The notes under the pieces were generated by a model. The model searched no databases and had not been told where the DNA came from. It was given only the letters and a program-made list of their open reading frames with translations. A DNA stretch of 6,549 nt from Neisseria lactamica (GTDB taxonomy: Bacteria > Pseudomonadota > Gammaproteobacteria > Burkholderiales > Neisseriaceae): positions 1 through 6,549 of the forward strand of contig JUNU01000112.1 in assembly GCA_001067655.1 (NCBI GenBank), read 5' to 3'. Both the position numbers and the translations under genes were made by a program. Each line of letters starts with the position of its first letter. The stretch's first letter is position 1. Below are positions 1 to 5,512 of this stretch, piece by piece.

Positions 1-52
1 TAGTACGGCAAGGCGAGGCAACGCCGTACTGGTTTAAAGTTAATCCACTATA
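1..52 (+). repeat. Correia-type repeat (CREE/NEMIS), right half, cut by window edge
   Basis: The bases end in TTAATCCACTATA, the inverted form of the TATAGTGGATTAA terminus of Neisseria Correia elements. The interior (GGCAAGGCGAGGCAACGCC) also matches the element as I remember it. An 8-bp hairpin is visible: AGTACGGC (2-9) pairs with GCCGTACT (23-30). The left half is outside the window. The reverse complement of this end agrees with the element end at 6490-6549 at nearly every terminal base. Correia elements are non-autonomous, MITE-like, insert at TA, and can carry promoter or processing signals. Confidence 0.8.
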
Positions 53-148
53 CCAAATATAGGTTTATTTGTACCGCCCAGGTCTCCCAAAAGACAAATC
101 GGTCAAAAAATGCTATTCTTATCACTTTCAACCTATCTGTTTGTAGCA

Positions 149-1717
149 ATGAAAAAGTATCTTATTTCGACCGTTGCCGTAGCCATCGCCGCCGGCCTCG
201 GTGCGCCTTACTACTTCGGCATCAAAGCAGAAGAAACCCTGACCGCACAACAAAAGCTGTTGCAGGAATCAGGTTTTCTAACCGTAGAATCCCACCAATA
301 TGATCGAGGCTGGTTCGGTGCAACCGAAACTACGGTCATACGCCTGAAACCGACATTGCTTCAAAATACCCAGCAATATTTGCCTGATAATCTGAAAACC
401 GTTTTGCAAGAGCCGATTACGGTTGTGAACCATGTCAGCCATGGCCCGTTTGCCGGCGGTTTCGGTACTCAGGCTCATGTGGAAACAGAGTTCAAATACC
501 ATCCGGAAACCGAAAAAGTATTGTCGCGCTTCTTTGGTCAACAAGCTCCTTTGACCATGAGCAACACGATTTATTTCGGCGGAAGCGGCAAGCTTCAACT
601 GAGCGTTCCGGCTTTCGATTATGAAGAGCTGTCCGGTATCAAGCTCAGCTGGAAAGGCTTGAGCGGCAACACTGATTACGAAAAAGATTTCCAAAGTTAC
701 CGCCACGACTATACCGCTCCGTCTTTACAGATCAAGTTGGCGGATAAGGGCGATGTTTCGATGGAAAATTTACATTTCCAATCCGAAACTTCAGACGGAA
801 GCAACAAGCTTTCTTTGGGTAAAAGCAGCATTACTTTGGATAAATTCCTGCTGCAATGGAAAGAAAACATTGATTACAACGTAAAGCTGAACGAGCTGGT
901 CAATCTCGTGACCAATCTGCAAATCGGCGCATTTATCAATCCGACCGGCAGTATCGCGCCTTCCAAAATCGAAGTCAGCAAACTGAAATTTGATACCAAT
1001 ACCAACGAAGTTGATAAATTTATCAATAGCGAAGGACGGTTCCAATTTGAAGAGCTGGTTTATGGCGAAGATAAATATGGTCCGCTGGATATCAATGTGG
1101 CCGCAGAGCATTTGGACGGCAAAGGTTTGCAGGCTTTGAAAGCCAAGCTTGCCGAAGTCGCCAATAAGAAAATGAGCGAGGAAGAGATTCAAAACGCCTT
1201 GCTCCAAACCGCCAAAAACGAAGCTTCGGGTTTATTTACCAATGATCCGGTGCTGAATGTCAAAACATTCAAATTCATCATGCCGCAAGGTCAAGTGGAT
1301 GTCAGCGGTAAACTCGCCTTTAAAGGCTTGGCGGCAAAAGATTTGAACAGCCTCAGCGAGATGTTGAAAAAAACCCATGCCGATTTCAATGTGAGCGTTC
1401 CGAAAAAACTGTTGGAGCAGATGGCAATCAACCAAGCGCGCAGCCTGTTTAGCGTCAATGCCGAGGATGAAGAAGCCGGACGCGCAGGAATTGAGGACAT
1501 CAATGAAACGCTGCGTCTGATGGTGGACAGCACTGTGAAAAGTATGGCGCAGGAGCAATACCTGACTTTGGAAGAAAACAACATCAAAACCCATCTGACC
1601 CTGCAAAACAACGAATTGAAATTAAATGGCAAGGTGTTGCAAAATGAGCCTGAGCCTGATTTTGACGAGCAGGACATGTTGCCGGAAAATCTGTCTTCAT
1701 CTGAAGCAGGCAAATAA
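149..1717 (+). CDS. DUF945 family (YdgA-like) membrane-anchored envelope protein
   Basis: This 522-residue protein belongs by pattern to the DUF945/YdgA family, about 500-residue proteins anchored in the inner membrane and facing the periplasm, of uncertain function. It opens with Met-Lys-Lys and one hydrophobic segment (about residues 4-23, rich in Ile, Val and Ala), either an uncleaved anchor or a signal peptide; I see no lipobox cysteine. The family signature follows around residues 51-59, YDRGWFGAT, a Tyr-x-Arg-Gly-Trp/Leu-Phe pattern just after the anchor. The rest is polar and beta-rich with no enzymatic motif I recognise, and the last 30 residues are acidic. An in-frame ATG at 110 would add 13 hydrophobic residues. 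I prefer 149 because MKK plus the anchor matches relatives, but neither start has a good Shine-Dalgarno. The gene stands alone, followed by a hairpin terminator and a convergent gene. Confidence 0.85.
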   Translation: MKKYLISTVAVAIAAGLGAPYYFGIKAEETLTAQQKLLQESGFLTVESHQYDRGWFGATETTVIRLKPTLLQNTQQYLPDNLKTVLQEPITVVNHVSHGPFAGGFGTQAHVETEFKYHPETEKVLSRFFGQQAPLTMSNTIYFGGSGKLQLSVPAFDYEELSGIKLSWKGLSGNTDYEKDFQSYRHDYTAPSLQIKLADKGDVSMENLHFQSETSDGSNKLSLGKSSITLDKFLLQWKENIDYNVKLNELVNLVTNLQIGAFINPTGSIAPSKIEVSKLKFDTNTNEVDKFINSEGRFQFEELVYGEDKYGPLDINVAAEHLDGKGLQALKAKLAEVANKKMSEEEIQNALLQTAKNEASGLFTNDPVLNVKTFKFIMPQGQVDVSGKLAFKGLAAKDLNSLSEMLKKTHADFNVSVPKKLLEQMAINQARSLFSVNAEDEEAGRAGIEDINETLRLMVDSTVKSMAQEQYLTLEENNIKTHLTLQNNELKLNGKVLQNEPEPDFDEQDMLPENLSSSEAGK

Positions 1718-1729
1718 ACGGTAATAGAC

Positions 1730-1786
1730 AAAAGGTCGTCTGAAACCGGATTTGAAGTTTGAATCCGATTTCAGACGACCTTTTTT
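1730..1786 (+). terminator. Uptake-sequence hairpin terminator of the DUF945 gene
   Basis: The left arm (1730-1752) and right arm (1762-1784) form a 23-bp stem with one mismatch and a 9-base loop. Each arm contains a complete AGGTCGTCTGAA uptake sequence in opposite orientation (1733-1744 on +, 1770-1781 on -). The right arm runs into six T residues, as expected of a rho-independent terminator reading rightwards. Paired inverted uptake sequences used as terminators are a known Neisseria arrangement. The stem begins 12 bases after the DUF945 stop codon. Confidence 0.9.
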
Positions 1787-1805
1787 GATTTCAGACGACC
1801 TTTTT
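1767..1805. repeat. 20-bp tandem duplication carrying an extra uptake sequence
   Basis: The right arm of the preceding terminator is repeated in tandem. GATTTCAGACGACC plus a T-run occurs at 1767-1786 and again at 1787-1805, the second copy one T shorter. This creates a third uptake sequence, at 1790-1801, in the same orientation as the copy at 1770-1781. The spare arm could pair with the left arm at 1733-1744 instead, giving a longer-looped alternative hairpin that also ends in a T-run. Confidence 0.85.
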
Positions 1806-1840
1806 GATTGGTTTGATGGAAGCCATATTGAGTTGCAGGC

Positions 1841-1872
1841 AAAAAAAATCGCCCCTTTAATTTTAAGGGGCG
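1841..1872 (-). terminator. Rho-independent terminator of the HugZ-like gene
   Basis: Read on the - strand, an 8-bp GC-rich stem CGCCCCTT/AAGGGGCG (1865-1872 with 1850-1857) encloses a 7-base loop and is followed, after one A, by eight T residues (1841-1848). It starts about 30 bases after the stop codon of the - strand gene. Unlike the other terminators here, it contains no uptake sequence. Confidence 0.88.
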
Positions 1873-1902
1873 CAAAAGGAACACAAACCACTACCAAAAC
1901 TG

Positions 1903-2385
1903 TTACAGGGCGAACTCCTCTAATTGACGTTGATGGGTTGCCGGATAAAGTGCCTTCATCAAATCATAGGGTGAAAGCGACAAATCTTTGCTTTTGGTCG
2001 TCAAACGACCTTGCTGCGGTGTCAGTTCAAGCAAACGGGCATCAGACGCATGAATAAACTTTTCTTTTGCCTTCTGCATTTTGCGTTGTAAAACGGAAAC
2101 GACGCGGCTGTACAAACTGTCTTTTTGTTTGACCTCCCGAGTGCTGGCGACCCAGCTTAAACGGGAATGGCTGTCTTCATCTTCAATCAGGAGGATGCCG
2201 GTTTGCGGCTGCTCCGATTTACTCATGCAGGGAAGCCAAACATAATAACGACCATCGAGTGTAACATATACGGCATTATGTACTTCGCAATCATCGCAAC
2301 ACTGGGTTGCCAAAAGAGAGCGGATGGTGTGTTGGTGCAGTCTCAGAATGTCGAGAGAGACTTGCTGGAAAATATTTTCAGGCAT
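1903..2385 (-). CDS. HugZ/HutZ-like split-barrel protein, probable haem-iron utilisation
   Basis: This 160-residue protein resembles the HugZ/HutZ family, FMN-binding-type split beta-barrels (pyridoxamine-phosphate-oxidase fold) that bind or degrade haem in the cytoplasm. The visible match is the core ILLIEDE (64-70), compared with IMMIEDE in HutZ as I remember it. It is followed by RLSWVA (75-80) and, near the end, a D-x-x-LLELTPQQGRL segment (114-127) resembling the family's 'F..RL.PE.G' strand. Two things are odd. The strand between barrel and core is shortened, and the usual C-terminal GFG.A motif is absent. A cysteine cluster CCDDC (29-33) plus Cys53 has no counterpart that I recall. AAGGAG lies 7 bases before the ATG. 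A promoter with an adjacent Fur-box candidate precedes it, supporting an iron-related role. The family assignment is from remembered patterns and is moderate; haem degradation activity is not shown. Confidence 0.65.
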   Translation of the reverse strand: MPENIFQQVSLDILRLHQHTIRSLLATQCCDDCEVHNAVYVTLDGRYYVWLPCMSKSEQPQTGILLIEDEDSHSRLSWVASTREVKQKDSLYSRVVSVLQRKMQKAKEKFIHASDARLLELTPQQGRLTTKSKDLSLSPYDLMKALYPATHQRQLEEFAL

Positions 2386-2435
2386 CTTCTTCTCCTTTCG
2401 TTCTGTGGCGCGTTGATTTCGTTTCGATGAATTGC

Positions 2436-2463
2436 ATTATACGGATAATTTCAAAATTTGCAA
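2436..2463 (-). promoter_or_regulatory. Sigma-70 promoter of the HugZ-like gene
   Basis: On the - strand, -35 TTGCAA (2458-2463) and a perfect -10 TATAAT (2436-2441) are separated by 16 bp. Transcription would start near 2429, giving a leader of about 45 bases that contains AAGGAG before the ATG. The Fur-box candidate directly abuts the -35. Confidence 0.8.
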
Positions 2464-2464
2464 A

Positions 2465-2484
2465 TGATAATTGTTATTATTATG
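2465..2484. promoter_or_regulatory. Candidate Fur box (iron-responsive operator)
   Basis: TGATAATTGTTATTA at 2465-2479 matches the 7-1-7 Fur consensus TGATAATNATTATCA at 12 of 14 defined positions. The 19-base window 2466-2484 matches GATAATGATAATCATTATC at 14 of 19. It sits one base upstream of the -35 of the HugZ-like promoter, where bound Fur could exclude RNA polymerase when iron is plentiful. The surroundings are AT-rich, so chance matches are more likely than usual; the position supports function. Confidence 0.65.
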
Positions 2485-2497
2485 AAAATAGGTAATA

Positions 2498-2512
2498 AGA
2501 TAATGATTTTTA
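2498..2512. promoter_or_regulatory. Possible second, weaker Fur box
   Basis: AGATAATGATTTTTA matches the 7-1-7 consensus at 11 of 14 positions and includes GATAATGAT exactly. It lies 18 bases beyond the first candidate, so it could extend Fur occupancy away from the promoter. It is weaker and in AT-rich sequence, so it may be chance. Confidence 0.35.
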
Positions 2513-2741
2513 TAGAAATTAATTTTTTGAAATTGATAAAACTTGAGTGATTTACTCGGAATTTAGAGAAAATGAGCCTTAGCGGGAATGTAAAGATAAA
2601 TACGTTTGAAAAATTGTCAGCAAAATTCCTTGTCGGGCTGCATTCACGCTCTAAGAAATATTGCATTCAAATACACGCGTCCCGATTTTTGCCGACTATA
2701 CATTTTTAGCAGCCTTGCGTATGATTCAAGGCATTTTATCA

Positions 2742-3488
2742 ATGAGCGATATACAGAATATTCCTATGAGTAAACGCCAGATTATCCTTGATACCGAAAC
2801 CACGGGTCTTTATGCCGAAGGCGGTGACCGCTTGGTCGAGTTTGCCGGTCTGGAAATGATCAATCGCCAAATAACCGGCAACAACCTTCATTTATACGTT
2901 CATCCCGAGCGCGACATGCCTGAAGAAGCGGCGAAGGTGCACGGCTTGACCATTGAGGTTTTGGAAGAGAAAAACGCGCCACCGTTTGCCGAAGTAGGGC
3001 GGCAGATTGCCGATTTTATACGCGATGCCGAGCTGATTATCCACAATGCCAAGTTTGACGTCGGCTTCCTGAACATGGAATTTCGCCGTATGGGGCTGCC
3101 TTCCATCGAGGAGCTTGGCTGTACCGTAACCGACACGCTGGCGATGGCGCGGGAAATGTTCCCTGGTCAGAAAGCCAGTCTGGATGCTTTGTGCAACCGC
3201 TTTTCCGTCGACCGCAGCAAGCGCGTGCTGCACGGCGCGTTGATTGACTGCGAACTTTTGGGCGAGGTCTATCTCGCCATGACGCGCCAGCAGTTTGATT
3301 TAATGGGCGGCGAAAAAGAAGAAGACGAGGAAGTCAAACCGGTCATTATTGCCGAAACCAAGCGTCCGGCGCATCTGAAAGTCATCAAAGCCAACGCAGA
3401 GGAACTTGCCGCACACGAACAATATCTGGACGGTTTGGGCGAAGCCTGTCTGTGGCGCAAAGCCGAAACAGCCGGAGCCGAAGCATGA
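2742..3488 (+). CDS. dnaQ: DNA polymerase III epsilon subunit, 3'-5' proofreading exonuclease
   Basis: The product is the proofreading exonuclease of the replicative polymerase core, removing misincorporated nucleotides. All DEDDh residues are visible, numbered from this 248-residue start: Asp17 and Glu19 in DTETTGL (Exo I), Asp106 in HNAKFDVGF (Exo II), and His164 and Asp169 in LHGALIDCELL (Exo III). Spacing follows E. coli D12, E14, D103, H162, D167. After the nuclease domain an acidic linker (about 190-198) leads to a C-terminal segment, HEQYLDGLGEACLWR, like the polymerase-alpha-binding tail of E. coli epsilon. The start at 2742 has a weak AAGG 10 bases upstream. The next ATG at 2766 (240 residues) has no Shine-Dalgarno but is close to the motif and remains possible. 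The stop overlaps the ispD start, so the two are probably cotranscribed and translationally coupled. Confidence 0.95.
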   Translation: MSDIQNIPMSKRQIILDTETTGLYAEGGDRLVEFAGLEMINRQITGNNLHLYVHPERDMPEEAAKVHGLTIEVLEEKNAPPFAEVGRQIADFIRDAELIIHNAKFDVGFLNMEFRRMGLPSIEELGCTVTDTLAMAREMFPGQKASLDALCNRFSVDRSKRVLHGALIDCELLGEVYLAMTRQQFDLMGGEKEEDEEVKPVIIAETKRPAHLKVIKANAEELAAHEQYLDGLGEACLWRKAETAGAEA

Positions 3489-4171
3489 CGCGTCGCCATA
3501 TCGCCCTGATTCCCGCCGCCGGTATCGGAACGCGCTTTGGGGCGGGAAAGCCCAAGCAATACGTTAAAATCAACGGCAAAACCGTGTTGCAGCATACGAT
3601 AGACATTTTTGAAAACCATCCTGCCATCGATTTGATTGCCGTCATCGTATCGCCCGAAGATCAAACGTTTCAGACGACCCCTTCCAGTAAAACACGCGTA
3701 TTTCGTGTAGGCGGAGCAAGCCGTGCCGAAACGGTGCGCAACGGCGTATCCGCATTGTTGGAACAAGGCTTGGCGGCTGAGCAGGACAACATTCTCGTTC
3801 ACGATGCCGCCCGTTGCTGCCTGCCGCCCGAGGCTTTGACCCGTCTGATTGAAGAAGCGGGCGGGAAAGAGCAGGGCGGTATTTTGGCAGTACCCGTTGC
3901 CGACACGCTCAAACGCGCCGATGGTAAAAACCATATCGGCGAAACCGTTTCCCGCGCCGGATTGTGGCAGGCGCAAACCCCGCAGCTTTTTCAGACGGCC
4001 TTATTGCACCGAGCTTTGTCGGCAGAGGATTTGAGCGATATTACAGACGAAGCGTCAGCAGTGGAAAAGCTGGGTGTGCAGCCGCTGCTGGTGCAGGGCG
4101 ATACGCGCAATTTGAAGCTGACGCTGCCGCAGGATGAATTGATTGTAAGGCTGTTGTTACAGGTCGTCTGA
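3485..4171 (+). CDS. ispD: 2-C-methyl-D-erythritol 4-phosphate cytidylyltransferase
   Basis: IspD joins CTP and 2-C-methyl-D-erythritol 4-phosphate to make CDP-methylerythritol in the MEP isoprenoid pathway. The 228 residues fit the family. The N-terminal nucleotide loop PAAGIGTRFGAGKPKQY (10-26) supplies Arg17 and Lys24 (E. coli R20, K27). VHDAAR (105-110) supplies Asp107. Arg157 lies in the VSRAGLWQAQTPQ segment, and Lys211 in NLKLT. After VHDAAR the usual Pro is replaced by Cys-Cys (111-112), a form I also recall from other Neisseria. The ATG at 3485 overlaps the dnaQ TGA by ATGA and has no good Shine-Dalgarno, consistent with coupling; an upstream in-frame ATG at 3452 lies inside dnaQ and is unlikely. 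Two uptake-type sequences lie inside the gene, and its stop codon sits inside a third. Confidence 0.96.
   Translation: MTRRHIALIPAAGIGTRFGAGKPKQYVKINGKTVLQHTIDIFENHPAIDLIAVIVSPEDQTFQTTPSSKTRVFRVGGASRAETVRNGVSALLEQGLAAEQDNILVHDAARCCLPPEALTRLIEEAGGKEQGGILAVPVADTLKRADGKNHIGETVSRAGLWQAQTPQLFQTALLHRALSAEDLSDITDEASAVEKLGVQPLLVQGDTRNLKLTLPQDELIVRLLLQVV
3669..3679 (-). repeat. Intragenic uptake-sequence core in ispD (11 of 12 bases)
   Basis: TTCAGACGACC reads GGTCGTCTGAA on the - strand, the mucDUS dialect lacking only its first A. It encodes Phe-Gln-Thr-Thr (IspD residues 62-65) in what looks like a variable loop. Confidence 0.75.
3990..4001 (-). repeat. Intragenic DNA uptake sequence in ispD (AG-DUS dialect)
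   Basis: TTCAGACGGCCT is the exact complement of AGGCCGTCTGAA. It encodes Phe-Gln-Thr-Ala (IspD residues 169-172). It has the GCC core, not the GTC core of the intergenic copies. Confidence 0.88.
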
Positions 4172-4193
4172 AACCCGTTTTTCAGACGACCTG
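4160..4193. repeat. Inverted uptake-sequence pair between ispD and ispF
   Basis: CAGGTCGTCTGAAA (4160-4173) and TTTCAGACGACCTG (4180-4193) form a perfect 14-bp stem with a 6-base loop, each arm holding a full uptake sequence. The ispD stop TGA (4169-4171) is inside the left arm, so the last codons Gln-Val-Val-stop are uptake sequence. No T-run follows; the next bases are A-rich and lead into the ispF Shine-Dalgarno. I therefore expect weak termination or attenuation, or protection of the mRNA 3' end, rather than a full stop. Confidence 0.9.
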
Positions 4194-4214
4194 ACATTGA
4201 AAAAAGGACAAAAC

Positions 4215-4694
4215 ATGAATATCCGCATCGGACAAGGCTACGATGTCCACCAACTCGTCGAAGGCCGCGATTTGATTCTCGGCGGCGTAAACATCCCGTT
4301 TGAAAAAGGCTTGCTCGGCCATTCCGATGCCGACGCGCTGTTGCACGCGATTACTGACGCTTTACTTGGCGCGGCGGGTCTGGGCGACATCGGCAGCCAT
4401 TTTCCCGATACCGCTGCCGAGTTCAAAGATGCCGACAGCCGCGTATTGCTGCGCGAAGCGTATCAAAGCGTGCAGGCTCTAGGTTGGCGCGTTGTGAACG
4501 TGGACACGACCATCATCGCACAAAAGCCCAAACTCGCGCCGCACATTCCCGCCATGTGCGCCAACATTGCCGCCGATTTGGGCATTCAGACGGCCTGTGT
4601 CAATATCAAAGGCAAAACCAACGAAAAACTCGGCTATCTGGGACGCATGGAAGCCATCGAAGCGCAGGCGGCGGTGTTGCTGGAAAAAGCGTAA
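4215..4694 (+). CDS. ispF: 2-C-methyl-D-erythritol 2,4-cyclodiphosphate synthase
   Basis: IspF cyclises CDP-methylerythritol 2-phosphate to methylerythritol 2,4-cyclodiphosphate with loss of CMP, two steps after IspD in the MEP pathway. The 159-residue length is normal for this homotrimeric enzyme. Metal ligands Asp10 and His12 (GYDVH) and His44 are present, offset by two from E. coli D8, H10, H42. His36 and Asp38 lie in the GHSDAD motif (35-40). The C-terminal KGKTNEKLGYLGR segment (132-144) carries the conserved Thr135 and Glu137. The ATG at 4215 is preceded by AAGGA with a 6-base spacer. A TTG at 4197 in the same frame has no such signal. ispD lies just upstream across an uptake-sequence hairpin; rpiA follows after 70 bases. 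The gene for the intervening kinase, ispE, is not in the window. Confidence 0.97.
   Translation: MNIRIGQGYDVHQLVEGRDLILGGVNIPFEKGLLGHSDADALLHAITDALLGAAGLGDIGSHFPDTAAEFKDADSRVLLREAYQSVQALGWRVVNVDTTIIAQKPKLAPHIPAMCANIAADLGIQTACVNIKGKTNEKLGYLGRMEAIEAQAAVLLEKA
4585..4596 (-). repeat. Intragenic DNA uptake sequence in ispF (AG-DUS dialect)
   Basis: TTCAGACGGCCT is the exact complement of AGGCCGTCTGAA. It encodes part of Ile-Gln-Thr-Ala (IspF residues 124-127), in the same reading frame as the two copies inside ispD. Confidence 0.88.
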
Positions 4695-4764
4695 GCAGGC
4701 AAGCACAAATGGCATGAAAATGTTAACATATGCCCATCAACCGACATCCCATTAAGGAGAACTC

Positions 4765-5436
4765 ATGGCTACTCAAGACGAATTGAAGCGCATTGCCGCC
4801 GAGAAAGCGGTGGAATTCGTACCCGAAAACGAATACATCGGCATCGGTTCCGGCTCGACCGTGAATATGTTTATCGAAGCGTTGGGCAAAAGCGGCAAAA
4901 AAATCAAAGGTGCGGTTTCGACTTCTAAAAAGTCCAGCGAACTGATGGCGCAATACGACATTCCTGAAGTATCACTGAATGATGTGATGGGGCTGGCTGT
5001 CTATGTTGACGGCGCAGACGAAGTGAACCATATGCTGCAAATGATTAAAGGCGGTGGTGGCGCGCATTTAAACGAAAAAGTCGTCGCCAGTGCGTCCGAC
5101 AAATTCATCTGTATCGCCGACGAGAGCAAATATGTTTCGCGTTTGGGCAAATTCCCGCTGCCCGTAGAAGTGTTGCCCGGCGCGCGTTCGCTGGTGTCGC
5201 GCAAACTTTTGGCAATGGGCGGACAGCCTGAATTACGCCTGAACTACACCACCTTCCACGGCAACCAAATTATCGATGTCTATGACTTGCATATCGACCG
5301 TCCGCTGACTATGGAAGACGAAATCAACCGCATCACCGGCGTTCTCGAAAACGGCATCTTTGCCCGCAACGCAGCGGATGTGTTGATTTTGGGTACAGAG
5401 CAGGGAGTCAAAGTCATCAAACCCGGACAAAACTAA
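4765..5436 (+). CDS. rpiA: Ribose-5-phosphate isomerase A
   Basis: RpiA interconverts ribose 5-phosphate and ribulose 5-phosphate in the non-oxidative pentose phosphate pathway, feeding nucleotide synthesis. The 223 residues match the family. Visible signatures are the phosphate-binding GIGSGSTV (26-33), VDGADEV (81-87) with Asp82 and Asp85, KGGGGAHLNEK (95-105) with Lys95 and the catalytic base Glu104 (E. coli D81, D84, K94, E103), and FPLPVEVLP near the middle. A strong AAGGAGA lies 4 bases before the ATG, fixing the start. The 70-base gap after ispF holds no terminator, so read-through from the dnaQ-ispD-ispF transcript is likely; I see no clear promoter in it. A strong bidirectional terminator follows. 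No uptake sequence lies inside the gene. Confidence 0.97.
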   Translation: MATQDELKRIAAEKAVEFVPENEYIGIGSGSTVNMFIEALGKSGKKIKGAVSTSKKSSELMAQYDIPEVSLNDVMGLAVYVDGADEVNHMLQMIKGGGGAHLNEKVVASASDKFICIADESKYVSRLGKFPLPVEVLPGARSLVSRKLLAMGGQPELRLNYTTFHGNQIIDVYDLHIDRPLTMEDEINRITGVLENGIFARNAADVLILGTEQGVKVIKPGQN

Positions 5437-5445
5437 GCATCCATT

Positions 5446-5499
5446 AAGAAAAAGGTCGTCTGAAAAGCGGAAAATGACTTTTCAGACGACCTTTTTCTT
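5446..5499. terminator. Bidirectional uptake-sequence terminator between rpiA and yicC
   Basis: A perfect 22-bp stem (5446-5467 with 5478-5499) encloses a 10-base loop and is built around inverted uptake sequences at 5453-5464 (+) and 5481-5492 (-). The arms end in five T residues before a C on either strand, so it can stop both convergent genes. It begins 9 bases after the rpiA stop and ends 13 bases from the yicC stop. It is the strongest hairpin in the window. Confidence 0.93.
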
Positions 5500-5512
5500 T
5501 ATTTTTGAAGGC

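Larger units (their letters stand above)
2386..2741. other. AT-rich intergenic region between divergent HugZ-like gene and dnaQ
   Basis: About 356 bases without a convincing gene. The left part holds the Shine-Dalgarno, promoter and Fur-box candidates of the - strand gene. From about 2513 to 2741 I find no uptake sequence, Correia element or strong hairpin. A dnaQ promoter must lie here, but I can name only a weak -10-like TATACA at 2697-2702 without a matching -35. Short open frames crossing the region lack ribosome binding sites and have low-complexity Ile/Phe/Lys-rich translations typical of AT-rich noncoding DNA. Confidence 0.6.

Noticed and set aside
787..800. Uptake-like ACTTCAGACGGAAG in the DUF945 gene
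   Set aside because: Only nine core bases match (TTCAGACGG); the rest departs from every dialect, so it is probably chance.
278..1731. Several - strand open frames opposite the DUF945 gene
   Set aside because: They are shadows of the + strand gene: no ribosome sites, no recognisable motifs, and composition as expected of antisense translation.
1752..2057. 101-codon + strand open frame across the terminators and the HugZ-like gene
   Set aside because: It starts inside a terminator hairpin loop, runs through a second terminator and lies antisense to a better supported gene; the translation matches no family I know.
2451..2666. 71-codon - strand open frame in the AT-rich gap
   Set aside because: Its translation is low-complexity Ile/Phe/Lys, it has no Shine-Dalgarno, and it overlaps the promoter and operator region.
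2697..2702. TATACA as a dnaQ -10 element
   Set aside because: No acceptable -35 lies 15-19 bases upstream, so I did not list it as a promoter.
3385..3976. Long - strand open frames opposite the dnaQ/ispD junction
   Set aside because: They are antisense to two genes with complete catalytic motifs and have no start signals.
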